Part shown: piece after piece, positions 23,136-35,100 of the stretch
How positions within the stretch are numbered: position 1 is the stretch's first letter
Layout of the letters: each line of letters opens with the position of its first letter
Origin: Deuterostichococcus epilithicus
Lineage: Eukaryota > Chlorophyta > Trebouxiophyceae > Prasiolales > Stichococcaceae
Reading direction: 5' to 3'
Length of the DNA: 64,000 bases
Assembly: GCA_033439295.1 (NCBI GenBank)
Contig: JAVTLE010000005.1
Location: 3,274,501 to 3,338,500 of the forward strand
Position numbers and translations under genes: made by a program
The notes under the pieces: model-generated
What the model saw: the letters and a program-made list of their open reading frames with translations, nothing else
Told to the model about the DNA's origin: nothing
The model's database searches: none

Positions 23136-23960
23136 TGGCGCTGCAGGCTTGAGCAGTCAGTATACACAATGGCCTGCGAAGAAGGGCAAACGACGGAAGT
23201 GCCGGAAGGTGTCGTGTGCTTTGCCGAAAGCCAAGGCGATCGAGCAGAGTGGAAGTCACGCCAGTGCGAACCAACTCTGACGAGTCTCCCAGGGTCAAAA
23301 AGCGGTAGAAAAGAAGCCCTTCGCGTGACGATCTTGTCGCCTAATTGAGTACGTCAACCCGCGCCAGCCAGGGCATGATCGCATTCAAGTGCTCGGCTCC
23401 CGCTGAACTCGAAATGGGCAACGGAACGAGCGTCAGTGCTTCACAGATTTCGATTTTATGCTCTGAGCAGCGCCTTGAAGCTCTACAAGTCTCCGTTGCT
23501 ACGATCGCCACTGATGACTCAGCGACCCAACGACTCTCGTGAACCAGCTCAGGAACCAGCTACGCGCTGAAACCTGTTTGCAGTAGTCTTGAGAGCTCCG
23601 GCCGTGGGCAAATCTTCGTTTCTACATCGAAGGATCAACCTCATGCGCTTCGAGCTGCGGTCCGGAATACATACGGGGCGGGCACTACCGACCCACGTGC
23701 ACAGCATGCCTCGCGGAGCTTCGAAGGAAGCTCCGGGATTTGTGTCTGCGCGCCCACGTTACCGCAGCGATATCACTCTGCAACGCGCTTGACGCCGGCT
23801 CCCGGTAAAGCTGGTTCTGACCGAGCTCCAGCCGCGCAGTACCGGTTCTGCGGACCACCGCCAGCTGTCCACCGCTGGCTTGGTCGTCCATCCACCGCTG
23901 CCCGCCGCAGATCCCTTCTGCGTGGGCCGCGGTTATTCAACATCCAGCAAGACCGCGGCA
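23136..23960. promoter_or_regulatory. Divergent intergenic region between bZIP copies E and F
   Basis: About 0.8 kb between two diverging genes. The left limit (start of E) is exact. The right limit depends on the start of F, which I could not fix. No strong motif or repeat is visible. Confidence 0.4.
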
Positions 23961-26900
23961 ATGCGAGGTCTCAGGTCAGCTGGCAGACGTGCGCCGCAGC
24001 CGGCGGCGGCGCAGCACACTTGCACGTCGTCTGCAGCAACCTCAGACTTCCAGCGGGTGTGTACCAGAATGTCATTCATTGTTATTTAAGCAAACGCACA
24101 TCTTCTATGTCATGGATGAGACGCACTGAAGTCTGCGGCCTGCTCAGTCATGCAACAGCCGCAACCTCAACCAGCTGGTCGCTAATGGCCATGCCGCAGG
24201 CTGCGGAGAAGTCTGTCCACCTGGGCCTCTCCGACACTTCAAGGCCTCCGGCTGGACCGGCTGCCAGCTGCGCATCCCTGCTGAACGCGCGTCGAGATAG
24301 GCAGCGCAGAGCACAGAAGAGGTTGTGTATCCCCTGGCGGCACCACATATCGTCTCACACGCCCGGATTGCCTTGTCCGGACGACGAGAAAATCATTGCA
24401 GTGCGGGCCGAGGGTTTCGCGTCGTCCGATCTTCCACGCCATGATGCCGCATGCCTGCCAGCAGGTACCGCGAACGGCAGCGTCATCAGAGCCAGCAGCA
24501 GGGCTCTAAGCTGGAGGACCTTTCGCAGCGGCTGTCCGACCTGACGGCACGACAGGTACAGCAGCGCATCTGCAACATGTTGCCGTGCAATCGAGCACAA
24601 TGGTCTCAAAGCTTGGGTTTGCAGAACAGCACCTCATGTAGTTGCTTCGTTATGGCAGAGCGCAGTCCATGCGTGCTGCCGGAAAGCTATGCCTGTGACT
24701 AATCAGTACCACATACCAACCGTCATACTGGGTGTCAAACCCGCAGGGTGAACTGGACACACGGGCAGCCGTGTTCGACCGCCTCCTGGCCACGCGGAGC
24801 GGTACCGAGCACACGCAGCCTCGGCAGCTCCCCACCAGTGGCGGCCAGATGAGCCCAGGCAATGTGGCCAGCTCCGCTAGTGGCGGCTGCAGCGAACCCA
24901 GCCTCAGCGCAGCTGCCGGCCGCCTTGAAAAGCTCCGCTTCGAGCCCGGCAGCAGCGGCGGTGGAGATAGCGGTGGTGCACACGGTGGCACTGATCGAAG
25001 CAGCAGCTCCAGCCGAGGCGCAGGCAGCGACAGAGAAGAAACTGCAGAGATGTCAGCTATCCGCAGCTTGAAAGGCATCTGGGCCAGCCCAGGTGCCCCT
25101 CTGCAACCCCATTTTGGCACTAGCATGCCTGCTCAATCCTGTTGGCGGGTGGCCAAACATAGTGCATGTTGCGTTCATGCTCTCTCTCCGACACGCGCAG
25201 GCATGGCCACAATCGTGTTTGGCGATATCAATGAGTGCTGGCGCATGGAAGTTCTGACGTTCACGGCGGGCGGCGGCGAGCTGCACCTCACGCGTGATGA
25301 GGTACTTGTGGGGGTGTGGATCCACAGGACCTGTCTGCGTTCTGCGTACGTACTTGAAACGTATTCCTTTCCAAAAGCCCGGTCTACAGAGCCATGACGT
25401 GGCGCTGACAAGGGGTGTGGCCACCCGCAGGTTGCCGCCATGTCACCTGCTGCTTATGGGGATCTGTGGAGGGTGAGTCTGCAGCTGCCTTCAGTATGCA
25501 TGGCCCGACATGCACGATGGTTCAACGCAGTCAGTTCCTCCATCGCAGAGTCTGCCAAGGCGAGCCAGAAGAGACAGGAAAAACTGTTGTCTCTGGGGTA
25601 TTGCTGCAGGACATCATCAACGGGTGTGCGGCTTGCCTCATGGAGTACGATGGTGACATGACTTCCGCGTCCGGCAAGCAGATGGTGCGCGACTGCTTGC
25701 GAGCATCTGGCGGCTGCATGTCTGCACCACCGGCTGCAAGTGAGCGCCATTTTGGAGCGGTTGCAGCATCGGAAACTAGTGCATCAGCAACGCTGGTGGG
25801 TCTGATAACCCAGGTCTGACATGACGATCTGGTCTTGCAGCCTGCATGGGGCCTGAGTGCATGCCATGCCGCAGATGGTGCTGGTCATGGAGGCGCAGGA
25901 GCTGCGTGCCACTCTGGGGAAGCTGGCTCCGGAGGTGCTGGCGGAGCACAGCAGACAGGTGCGGCTTGTGACCTTCGCAAGACTTCATGATTCAGGCCAC
26001 CGGCCAGCATTGCGACATTCCGGGGCATCGAGCATCAAACCACTACATGTCACCAGTAACTTGGCCCTGACTGCAACACGCTAAGCACGACATCAATGCA
26101 CAGGACCAGTGGCACGTCATGATCTGAAGGTGAACGAGATGAGCGTGCTGTCTGTGAGTCTGTGCAGATGGACATCGATCACGGGCGGCCGAGCGCAGCG
26201 TTTTGGCAGTCGATTGCAGCATCCCTGGAGGTGACACCGGAACAGCGGCATGAATGCGCCGAGGTATGAGCCTCCGTCAACATTGCGCTGCTGCGCAGCG
26301 ACCTGCCCGAGGTTGTGATGACTGTGCCATGCTCTGGGTGCTGGCAGGCGCTTGACACAGGGGGCATGCTGTCGGTGGCATTTATTGCTGGCTCATGCCG
26401 TCGGATGGCCCAGTGTTGCGCACTGCAGTGTTCGGAAGCAGACGGGCTCAAGCTATATCGCATGATGTGGCACCGTGCAGCTGCGGCGACCGGCGTTCGA
26501 GCGGCTCGGCGCCCTAAAGCAGGAGCGCCTCGAACTGTCCCAGGCTCTGACGGTGCGCCCGTGCACCTCCGAACTGTTACTGTGCCCGCTCCTGTATCTG
26601 TCTTTATCATTTGAAGACCGCACCACCTGCTGCTGCGACGACCCTGCAGTTGGGTGGAGGATAACGGCTTCTTTTCTTTTGGTTCGATCAATCTGCTGAC
26701 GTTGCAGGTGGCTTCTGATGCTGACATTGCCGTGGGAGCCGCTGCGGGCGGTCACCCAACCTGCACTTCCACCGCCGCGCGGCTGCACTCTGTTCTGCGG
26801 CAGGAGAACGACTTCCAGTCGTGTGTGAGCGTCATTTCCTGTGCCGTGAAGCACCAGCAGAAAGATGAGGGTGAATTGAGCCGCACAAGACAGCGCCAGC

Positions 26901-27376
26901 AGTCGGAAAGGCCTCGCAGTTTGTAATGCTCTGCGGCAGATGTCTGCTGCGATACGTGCACAGCACCTTTGGCAGCCCAGACGCCGATGCATGCTGTCAT
27001 GTGTGTGCAGCTATCGAAGAACATGTTCGGCCGGATCTGCCGCCCCGTACAGGTAGGTAATGTGGATGTGTGCAGGCGCTATTATGCCCTCACTGTATAC
27101 CTGCCTCTGTGTGATGCGTCACTTCTGTGTCCACATGCTGATGAAAGTGATGTATGCGGTGCCCTGCATTTTCTGCTCTCTTGCGCGTGCTAAAACGCGT
27201 GACCTCAAACTGCACAGAGCTGCAAAGCCCACATCCTTGCGTTTCCGCACAAAGTCGATGTCCTGCCGCTGCTGGACGCCCTTGTCGGCGCGGACAGCTC
27301 TGCCGCCCGGCACCTGATGCGACAGGGCGCGGCGACGGCGGCAGGGCGGCAGCCCTTGTTGCCGTCCCTTCAGTAG
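23961..27376 (+). CDS. bZIP transcription factor, array copy F (Gln variant)
   Basis: The stop is exact (TAG 27374-27376). The start is uncertain and the ATG given is one candidate. Before the bZIP lie VHLGLSDTSRPPAGPAASC and SLLNARRDRQRRAQK (about 24220-24322). The basic region is split by a phase-2 intron at the same codon as in C and D, resuming as RYRERQRHQSQQQ (about 24463), zipper KLEDLSQRLSDL. A linker exon (about 24745-25075) has ELDTRAAVFDR. The family blocks are LTFTAGGGELHLTRDEV (about 25253-25303), SPAAYGDLWR (about 25442-25470), DIINGCAACLMEYDGDMTSA (about 25612-25672), AQELRATLGKLAPEVLAEHS (about 25893), GRPSAAFWQSIAASLEVTPE (about 26183-26240), LRRPAFERLGALKQERLELS (about 26480-26540), LHSVLRQENDFQ (about 26785), MFGRICRPVQV (about 27023) and AFPHKVDVLPLLDALVGADS (about 27235). 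Gln replaces the invariant Asn. Confidence 0.83.
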
Positions 27377-28419
27377 GGCTGCGGCAAAACCAGCAGCTGA
27401 ATCTGAAAATCCGACACAGGGTGGCGAATTCTAGATGATCCTTGCGGCGACGCTGGGTATTCAGCAATGCACGCCGCATGGCTGGTGCGACTAGAAGAGT
27501 GTTCAGCTTTGATCACCTTACAACTGATGTGATTTGGGTCTTTTGAGTGATGCCGCTTGGTGGCTGCCAAGTACGTGGCTGGGAGCGCTGCCACACTCGC
27601 GCAGGCTTGCCGCCCCTGCCAGGTGCTTGACCCGACGCGGCGTTGCACTTTGTCAGTGGCTCTAGCATAGGAATTCAGCATGCTCTCCGATATCTTTTGT
27701 GACGCAATTTTTGATTCGATTATGCGGTGGAACGAATGGCCGACGCACATGAATGATTCCGACAATTCCTAAGGCTGTTTTGTGATGCTGCTCAATGTGG
27801 AAGCAAAAGCGGGGTTTGTCTGAAGATCAGCAATCGTATCGAATCACATTCTGGCCAGATTGAAACCAATGCTTGCCCACAGCGGCAACTGATATGTGGG
27901 TGAACGGATCTCGCCACAAGTGCACCGGCAAAGGAAACGCAACTGATTCTCCTGTCTGCGGCCAGCGAGTCAACGTCCTTTGACTCCTGAACCAGACTGC
28001 CGCAGAAATACTCTCAAGCTTGGAATGCACAAACCATTCCCGTCACAGCTGCAGGAGCACACACCCCACCTAGAGACAACCTACCGAAATCGGAGACGAT
28101 ATATGTTACACCCGGCCCGCACGGCCGTCACCAGCGCGCCTGATGGGCTTGGCCTTGGCCACCAATCGGAGCGTGACGCCGGCCGGAGGAGTGGAGTATG
28201 GATGGCACCGCCGCCAGCATCTGCCAACACGCTGCTCATGCCAGCACGACATCTTCGCCACCCAAGAAACAGCCCTGCCCGCCACTTGGGCGGCGAGGCG
28301 GTCCGGCGGAGCAGCTGACGGTTGGCAGCGAGACGCCACGCTCTCCAGATTTCCACTGCTCGAGGTTCAAGCCGCCTACTGGGGCTCCCCAGAGCGAGTG
28401 GTTCTGCTGCGGTGCTCCC
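27377..28419. other. Convergent intergenic region after bZIP copy F
   Basis: About 1.04 kb between the stop of F (+) and the stop of the next gene (-). It should hold two 3' untranslated regions. I see no protein motif, tandem repeat or RNA gene in it. Confidence 0.5.
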
Positions 28420-30221
28420 TCAGAAGGCGCGGTTGAAGAAGACGCGAACGCCCTGCCGCCGCTGCCACGTTGCCTTGAGCAGCTGCTTGTTGTGCTGCAC
28501 CTTCGCAAACACCTCCTGCGAAGGGCGGACGTGGAGCTGCTTGGTGGAGTTCAGGCGCCGTGTTTCAGCAGTAGACGAGCGGCGGGCCTGGTCAGTGACG
28601 CGTTGGGCAGCGCTGATGGCGACGTGCACTGGACCAGGTCACACGCAAAACACATGACGGGTCAGTCCGGCCTTCGGATGCGGCGCAGCAAGGGAGCAAA
28701 GGGTCGCACCAGGGGCTCGGAGTCGCATTGCAGCGTGTCAGAATCGTGCGCGGCCTTGTAGCGGGACCGCACGCCCAGCGACAGCTTAGAGTAATCCCGC
28801 CCGATCAGCTGGTCCGCCTGCAGCGCCGCTGTGATGCACCCGCGCTCCGACTGCAATCATTGGGAGAACCGACAATGGGCGTGCACGCTCTTTGCCAAAA
28901 CAAGTTCTCCTGGGGATCAGGCATGCCGGATGCGCCACAAAGTTCACGCCAAAGGAGACGGACATCACCAAGACGCCTGCCCGGCCCATCTGTGTCGCTG
29001 CTGCAAGCTCCTCGAATCGCAGCGGCGCTTGCAGTGCTCATCTCAAGGGACTGGAAAGAAAGGATGCGACTACAGGAAACGCTGCGAGTAAGCAGAAGGC
29101 GAGGCGCACCGGGCCCTCCCGAGTGCTGCGGTCGCCGTGCACAAAGCAGGAGGAAGACGGCGTCTGCACCTTGACTTTCAGCCATGTCGCGCCTGCAGCA
29201 AGTGCACCTGGCGTCAACGAGCAGACCGCCCGACAAATAGTCGGCAACGACAATCAGACGCCCCGCCGTGGTCTGCCATGCGTGCGAGCTGCATGAGCTG
29301 ACCAGGGCCAGAGGCTCAACGCTTCTGCCGCCACATTGGGCGTCGTCACGTCTCGGCACACTGCCAATGTCAGGTTGCATCAGAGCAACAGATGGGCAAA
29401 CAGCGGCAGTGCCAGCACCTGAGGGCGCGGACACAAGGGGCAGCGGCAGCTCCTGCACGATGAAGCCCTGGCCCTTGAGCCGCGCCGGCTGCATGAGGCT
29501 CCAGGCGGTGTGCCCGTTGCCCGCCACCCGCGACTCGTGAACTGCCGCGAGCGCCGAGGTGCGCAGCCCGAAACGCGTCTGTGGCGGCACAGACCGGCAC
29601 CTCAGCACAGACCGGCAGCTCGTCATGGTGATCTATGTTGCGCTTTGGGTCCTGGGCGGCACAGGCAGCCGTGGCTCACAAAGTGGTAGCTCCCCAGCTG
29701 TGTGGATCAGGAGTGGATCAGCGGGACAACCCTGACCAGGCAGCGAGTTGCTGGCCTGGCCATGTCCCAGGAAACCGCGCTGCCGCTGCTGATGACTGAG
29801 GGGCCAAAGCACGATGCCCGCACCCCGGACGGCGCGACGCTGGTGCCCTGCAGCCTGCCGCCCTCGGCCTGCTGCGCGCCACAGCGCAGACGCTTGAGGA
29901 TGCTGGTGCTGCGAGGCGCGTCCCCGGGCGGCTGCAGCGGCACGCGCACGCCGCCGTTCCAGAACGTCGTGCCCGTGGAGAGCTTCAGGCCGGCACCCAA
30001 GGCCGCGTTCTTCTCTGGCAGCCGCCCCAGCGAGGTGCCAGCGCTGAGCGCCACCCTCGCAAAGTGGTGATCGTCCCTGCGCGGGGAGTGGGTGTCCAAT
30101 ATCGGCTCTGTTCAAGATCCGCCAGCACAGGACGGCTCTCCAAAGGAGGATCGCTGTCTTTGACCTCTCTCGACCACTGGTTGCAGCAGGCTCCGTTGGT
30201 TCCTCGGAAACCCTCGGCCAT
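28420..30221 (-). CDS. Unrecognised multi-exon protein, possibly beta-strand rich
   Basis: Starts at the ATG at 30219-30221 (MAEGFRGTNGACCNQW) and probably ends at TGA 28420-28422. Coding-like segments include HHFARVALSAGTSLGRLPEK then AALGAGLKLSTGTTFWNGGV and RVPLQ (about 29960-30080), ESRVAGNGHTAWSLMQPARL then KGQGFIVQELPLPLVS (about 29430-29540), VLVMSVSFGVNFVAHP (about 28920-28970), SKLSLGVRSRYKAAHDSDTL (about 28735-28795) and a basic C-terminal exon ending ATWQRRQGVRVFFNRAF. The alternating polar/non-polar residues and Gly/aromatic content resemble strands of an organelle outer-membrane beta-barrel, but I do not recognise the family. Exon 1 to exon 2 splicing (QW joined to DDHHFA) is my best guess. 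Divergent with the next gene. Confidence 0.45.
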
Positions 30222-30673
30222 GATATTGACTGCACGCTGTGTTGTTTATAAGAATCTGCGCGCTGTCAGGAAGAAGTTTGCAAACGGAGGTAACAAACCT
30301 TGCAGCGACCCACACATGGGGCACGTCCGATACATCAGAGCCTGGCGTGCCTCCGACAGCGAGTCCGCTCCGCAGCGCAACTCCACCCACCCTCACCATG
30401 CCGACTGTGCCTGTGTCTGGCAAGGGAGAATGTTGCCGGGTGGCCAACGCAACAAGGCCACGGATTTACCGCTTGCAGCTCATCGAGCCAAGTATGCAAC
30501 GTTTCAAGCTCAACATTGAGCAGGGGTGCTGAGCAGAACGGGGTGTTGCTTGCGAAACAGGAGGTGCACGCCGCGCACATGGCCATTCTAGCCCTTCTAA
30601 CGTGCATTCAGCATAGTAAAGCGCCAGTCAGTTCGTGAAGCAATCTCGCGCGTCTTTGCAAATCCGCTGTGAA
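30222..30673. promoter_or_regulatory. Divergent intergenic region
   Basis: These 452 bp lie between two start codons pointing away from each other and should contain both promoters. No TATA box, repeat or other motif stands out. Confidence 0.4.
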
Positions 30674-31918
30674 ATGTCTCACGATCTGGTATCGTCGCCT
30701 CCCTGCAGTCTGCCGAGCGGCCTGCCTGAGCACCGCATCCAGCATATGACCAGCCTGCTGCCAATTGCGCATCGCACCACCGCGTACAGGCAGCTGCAGC
30801 GCGGCCGCGGCTGGCTGCACGTCACACGCGGACTGACGCCGCCGTCGTCAGTCAGCAAGCTGCCGCGCATCATCGAAAGCATCCCGCGAAAGGGCCCGGC
30901 GCCTTCCTTCCCACGCTTTCCAGAGCTCTCGTTGCAAGAGCCGATCCAATGGGTGGAGGACAAGGCCATCAACAGCCAGGATGGCTGGGTCATCATCATC
31001 CTCGCCGCGGTGGCGCTGGCGATCGTGGCGGAGTCGTTCATCCTCTTGAAGGTCCGGCTTGCAACGCCCATCACAAGCCTCCAGAATGAACAGTGAACTG
31101 CGGTCACTGCTGCAATTAGTGCAGGGGCTTTGGTCATGTCCTGCACTGGCAGAGCAGCAGCGGCACCAGCATGTTTCTGAAGCAAGTGACGCGGCAAGCA
31201 CACAACGTCGATGTAGCAAGGGCTGACGCCAGTACTGTCGGGAACAAACCAACTCATGGTCAGCGCCGTGCAGGACAAGCTGTCTGGGGAGACGCGGCAG
31301 AGTCGCAGCGAGCGGCGGGAGGTCCAAGGCGCGGCGCGGCGCCAGCAGCAGCTCCTGGACAGCCAGTCTGCCGCGGAGCGGCGGCACCAGAAGGAGGCGC
31401 AAGCGAAGTGGCTGGCACAGCTCCCCGAGGCGGAACGGCAGCAGCAGGCGAGCCCTCCACACGCCAGATCTGCATCGAGACGGAGGACTTCCACGCTGTT
31501 CTCGCAGAGCTGTTTGACGATCAATGGCAGTCGGGTTGCAACGCATATGAACGGCCAGGTGACTCCCCGACACGAAATTGGGATGACTCCTGCTGCACGT
31601 GCTGATGCTGCAGTGCTCTGCGCCGCAGGTTGTTGAGCAGGCATACGAGCAAGAACTGCTCAGAGCAGACCGGCTAGACGAGCGGAACAGGGGCCTCATC
31701 TGGCTGTCGGTGGCAACGCTGGCGGTGCTGTGGGTGGCAGGTGAGCAGTGCCCTTTGACGTTTTCAAGCTGGCTTGCCATCTCATTCCTTGTTGCGACGT
31801 GTCGCTGCACATGTCGGGCGCACTCTCACCTGCACTGCCCGCTGGTCGACTCACTGTTGACGTCTCTGTCGCTGCAGGTGCATTTGAGATCGATGCCACG
31901 CATCCTTTCCTATTCTGA
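30674..31918 (+). CDS. Small membrane protein with two TM segments and a coiled coil
   Basis: Starts at ATG 30674; a second in-frame ATG at 30748 gives a more transit-peptide-like N-terminus. Exon 1 ends after a hydrophobic segment GWVIIILAAVALAIVAESFI (about 30982-31041). A charged, helical exon follows (about 31256-31450: VQDKLSGETRQSRSERREVQ then RRQQQLLDSQSAAERRHQKE). The next exon is VVEQAYEQELLRADRLDERN followed by a second hydrophobic segment GLIWLSVATLAVLWVAG (about 31630-31740). The last exon starts at 31878 and is in frame: AFEIDATHPFLF, TGA at 31916-31918. The basic N-terminus suggests an organelle membrane. I do not recognise the family, and the joint between exons 1 and 2 is unsettled. 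Confidence 0.6.
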
Positions 31919-32179
31919 GGGCACTTTGGCAGCGCGTCGAGGAGTGAGCGTCGCGTCCACTGCAACGCAGCTACCACCAGTATTTCTCTATAAATCAGAT
32001 GTCTACCTAGCAGCCTGGCGATGCCGCCCTAAAAAATTCATACCTCATGATGGCCAAGTGCCTTCAACAGCTTAACCCTCCTCGCGCTTCAAATACCGCC
32101 CCTGGGTTTCCTCAGCCCAAAGTGCTGCTCAGCAGCTCGCCCACCCCGAAGCTGTTTCGACCAACCGATCAAGGCACAT

Positions 32180-35100
32180 TCACGAGGTGTCAACTGACAG
32201 ATGGCCGCGCGTGTGCCAGTACCTCGTCACGCAGTGCCGGCAGATCTGCGCCTCGGCCACCTGCGTCCAGCCACCTGCATGCCAACATGGAAGCTGCTTG
32301 CACACCGCATGCATGCACGCATGCCACAACTTGACACTGCAGCAGCAAACGTGCCCCAGTTCGTTCCTCCCTCCACCAACACTGCCGGCGAAGGCACAGC
32401 CGGCACAGGACCAATCTGATGCATGAGCGGCAGGAGCTTGGTAGACGAAAAGGCTTGTGAGGACACGCCTGAAGTTGAGGAGGCTGCTGGGCAGCAGGTC
32501 TGCCTGCTTCAGGGTGCCCGCGGACGTTACAAGCGGCCGCCGCGCTGGCGTGATCAGCTCGTACGAGCGCCCCGGCTGCCGTAGCGAGTCCGAAACCCAC
32601 TCGAAGATCCTGCCAACCTGCGCACGCGGAGGGAGGCCATGCCCACCGTCAGCATAAGTGCCTATCTGCGTCGCGGCGTGCACAACTAGTGCCCAACAAT
32701 TGCCGTGGTTTGTGGCGTGGTTTGGGGCGTGGGACGTACAACCCTGCTTGCCTGTCTCATTACACAACAGTCCTGTTGCCACGTGCCGCCGATGATGTCC
32801 CTGTCCAGTGGTGCAGCTGGTGTGGCGGAGCAAAGCTATGGGTTGGGGGTCTGGGGACACCACGACGGGACACAGAGCGGCCGCCATGGGTTCTGGAGAG
32901 ACCACGTTGGGAGGCCACAGCCACTCGCCTGCTCGCCGGCATTGAAGTCGCCCTGCAGCACGAGGCCGTCCGGGAGGCGCACGCGGATGACGGCGTGCGT
33001 CGCCTTTGGCTTTGCCGCGCCGCCAGCCGCGAGCCTCGCCCGGTACTCCCGTGTCATCAGCATCTGCAGCACAAATGCGGAGCCGGTTTTCACGCAGGGC
33101 CAGTGTGCAGAGGTCTGCCGCTGCCAAGTCCTCATCCTGATACTCGTCCAGGCGTAGATATTGGCAGGCATGTTCGTGTTGGCTGTTGAGCAGTGCCTGC
33201 TGACAAGTGCCTAAAATCCAGAGGCTGGAATCGGACTGGCTGTACTCTGAAGTGCCGAAGCGTTGTCACCTGACCTTGCTCCTGCTTCTTGCGCGCGGCT
33301 AGATATGTGGCCCGCACGTCGGCGGGCGTGCGCTTGAACACTTCCTCCGACACCTCCACCGAAGGGTTCTCCGGCAGCAGCACCTGCAGCCGCAGCATCC
33401 CAGCAGGTCTCAGCGCGCTTTGGTCGTGCGCTTGGAAACGTCGTCTGGCACCTCCATCAAAGGGTCCTTCGGCAGCAGCAGCTTTGCGCACGGCCAAATG
33501 CGATGAGGCATCGAACGTCATTAGTCCGCAGCCTGCCTTGATTGCAACTCTGGCCGCATTCATCAGTGTGCAGCTGATCAGGTCTTCACACACTACATCC
33601 TTGCTTATTCCCCACCCTCTCCGCAGTGAGTTGTGCACGGCCGGCAGCTTGCCTGGGTCTGGCGGTCCCGCGGCTCTGAAGGCAGGCCGGCAGTGTGTGC
33701 GGCCGCCGGCGCTGCGGCGCCCGAGCCGGACGTCCGCGCCGCCTGCGGCTGCTGCGGCTGCGTCTGCTGCTCCGCCGCCGCCGTCGCCGCCCGGTTTGCG
33801 GCCGCCGCCGTCGCCGAGTCAGACCACTCGATCTTGGGCGCGGCGGCGAGCGGCGGCGGCTGCGGACTGAGGGCCTGCAGCGCAGACCGCAGCTGGCCGA
33901 GGTCCTCGTCCTCAGGGAACACCGCATACCTGCAGCCGGCAGCATGAACGAGCTTCACACACTGCTTGAACTTGCAAAATCAACCATGCTTGTGTCCTGG
34001 CCGCAATGCGCCACGGCAGCAGACGCGCAGGGCTTCTCACAGATGCATGCAGGGGACGCCGATGCAGCGTTTTCGGCAGCAGGGCGGTGAGCCAAGGCAG
34101 ATCCGAAACGACCGTTCACCCATCCGCATCGTCAAAGACGAGCTGGAAGCCCGCGGCCTGCAGGAACTCAATGCCGCCGGACACGTTGACCACCTCATCC
34201 TGTATCTTCTTGTTTCCCAGGCGCAGTTTCCTGTAGAGCAATACAGGATGCCTTGAGACTGCAAGTAATTTGGCGTGCAGCGCCGCAGCCAGCATGCGCA
34301 GGTGCCACAGCAGTCCTGACAATGGGCTCAGCCGGCATGCTCAGGCCTGTGCTGCTGCAGTTGTGCGAAACGACACCCTGCCAACGTGCTGCAAACCTGA
34401 ACAGGGGTTCCCGCACCTGAATTTCTCCTCGGCAGGCTTGCTGAGGATGTTGTGCAAGACCCTGCTGAGCAGCACGACGGAGGCGGCGCCCTGCGGCTCG
34501 CTGTGCAGCAGCGCCACTGCGGCCTCCGCCTCCTCACTGCGAGGCTCTGCTGGCTCATGCCCTGCGTTGGTAGCGGCAGCGGCGGCGGCGCCACCGTCTG
34601 ATGACGGCCGGTGCGGCAATGGCTGCGGCGCCGGCTGCGGCGCCTGCTGCGCAAAGCCGTAGGACTGGGCAGGCGCCGGCGCGCTTGCAGAGCGCCCTGC
34701 CCGATCTGTTGCCGCTGCCGCCACGCCGGGCGGCTGGCCGCACCCGCCGGCAGCGTCGGCAAAGCCCAGTCGGCGCCCCGGCGGCGGCGGGGGGTTGTTG
34801 GCGGGCCGCGGCGGCAGCAGCCGCGGCCTGGCGCCTCCGGGCGGCCCGTTGCGCAGCGAGGCGGACGACGCCGGGCGCACGGCTCGGTCCCTGTCCACTG
34901 CCGACTGCAAAGAGGGAACGACAGCCAGTTTACGAAGCGGAGCGAGGTGTGCCCCCAAGTGCGGCAGGTGTCAGGTACGCTGCAGGGTTCTGCCGGCTGC
35001 GCTTGCCACCTACCGAGACACGGCGAAGCAGCAGGGGTGCAGGGTGCCTGTCTCGGGCTGCACGGCCGATTGCAGGAAGACGTTTGAAGCAGTCTCACCT

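Noticed and set aside
30679-31644. Minus-strand open frame of about 320 residues
   Set aside because: It is the mirror of the two-TM protein gene, crosses its introns, is rich in Cys/Ser/Arg and shows no domain.
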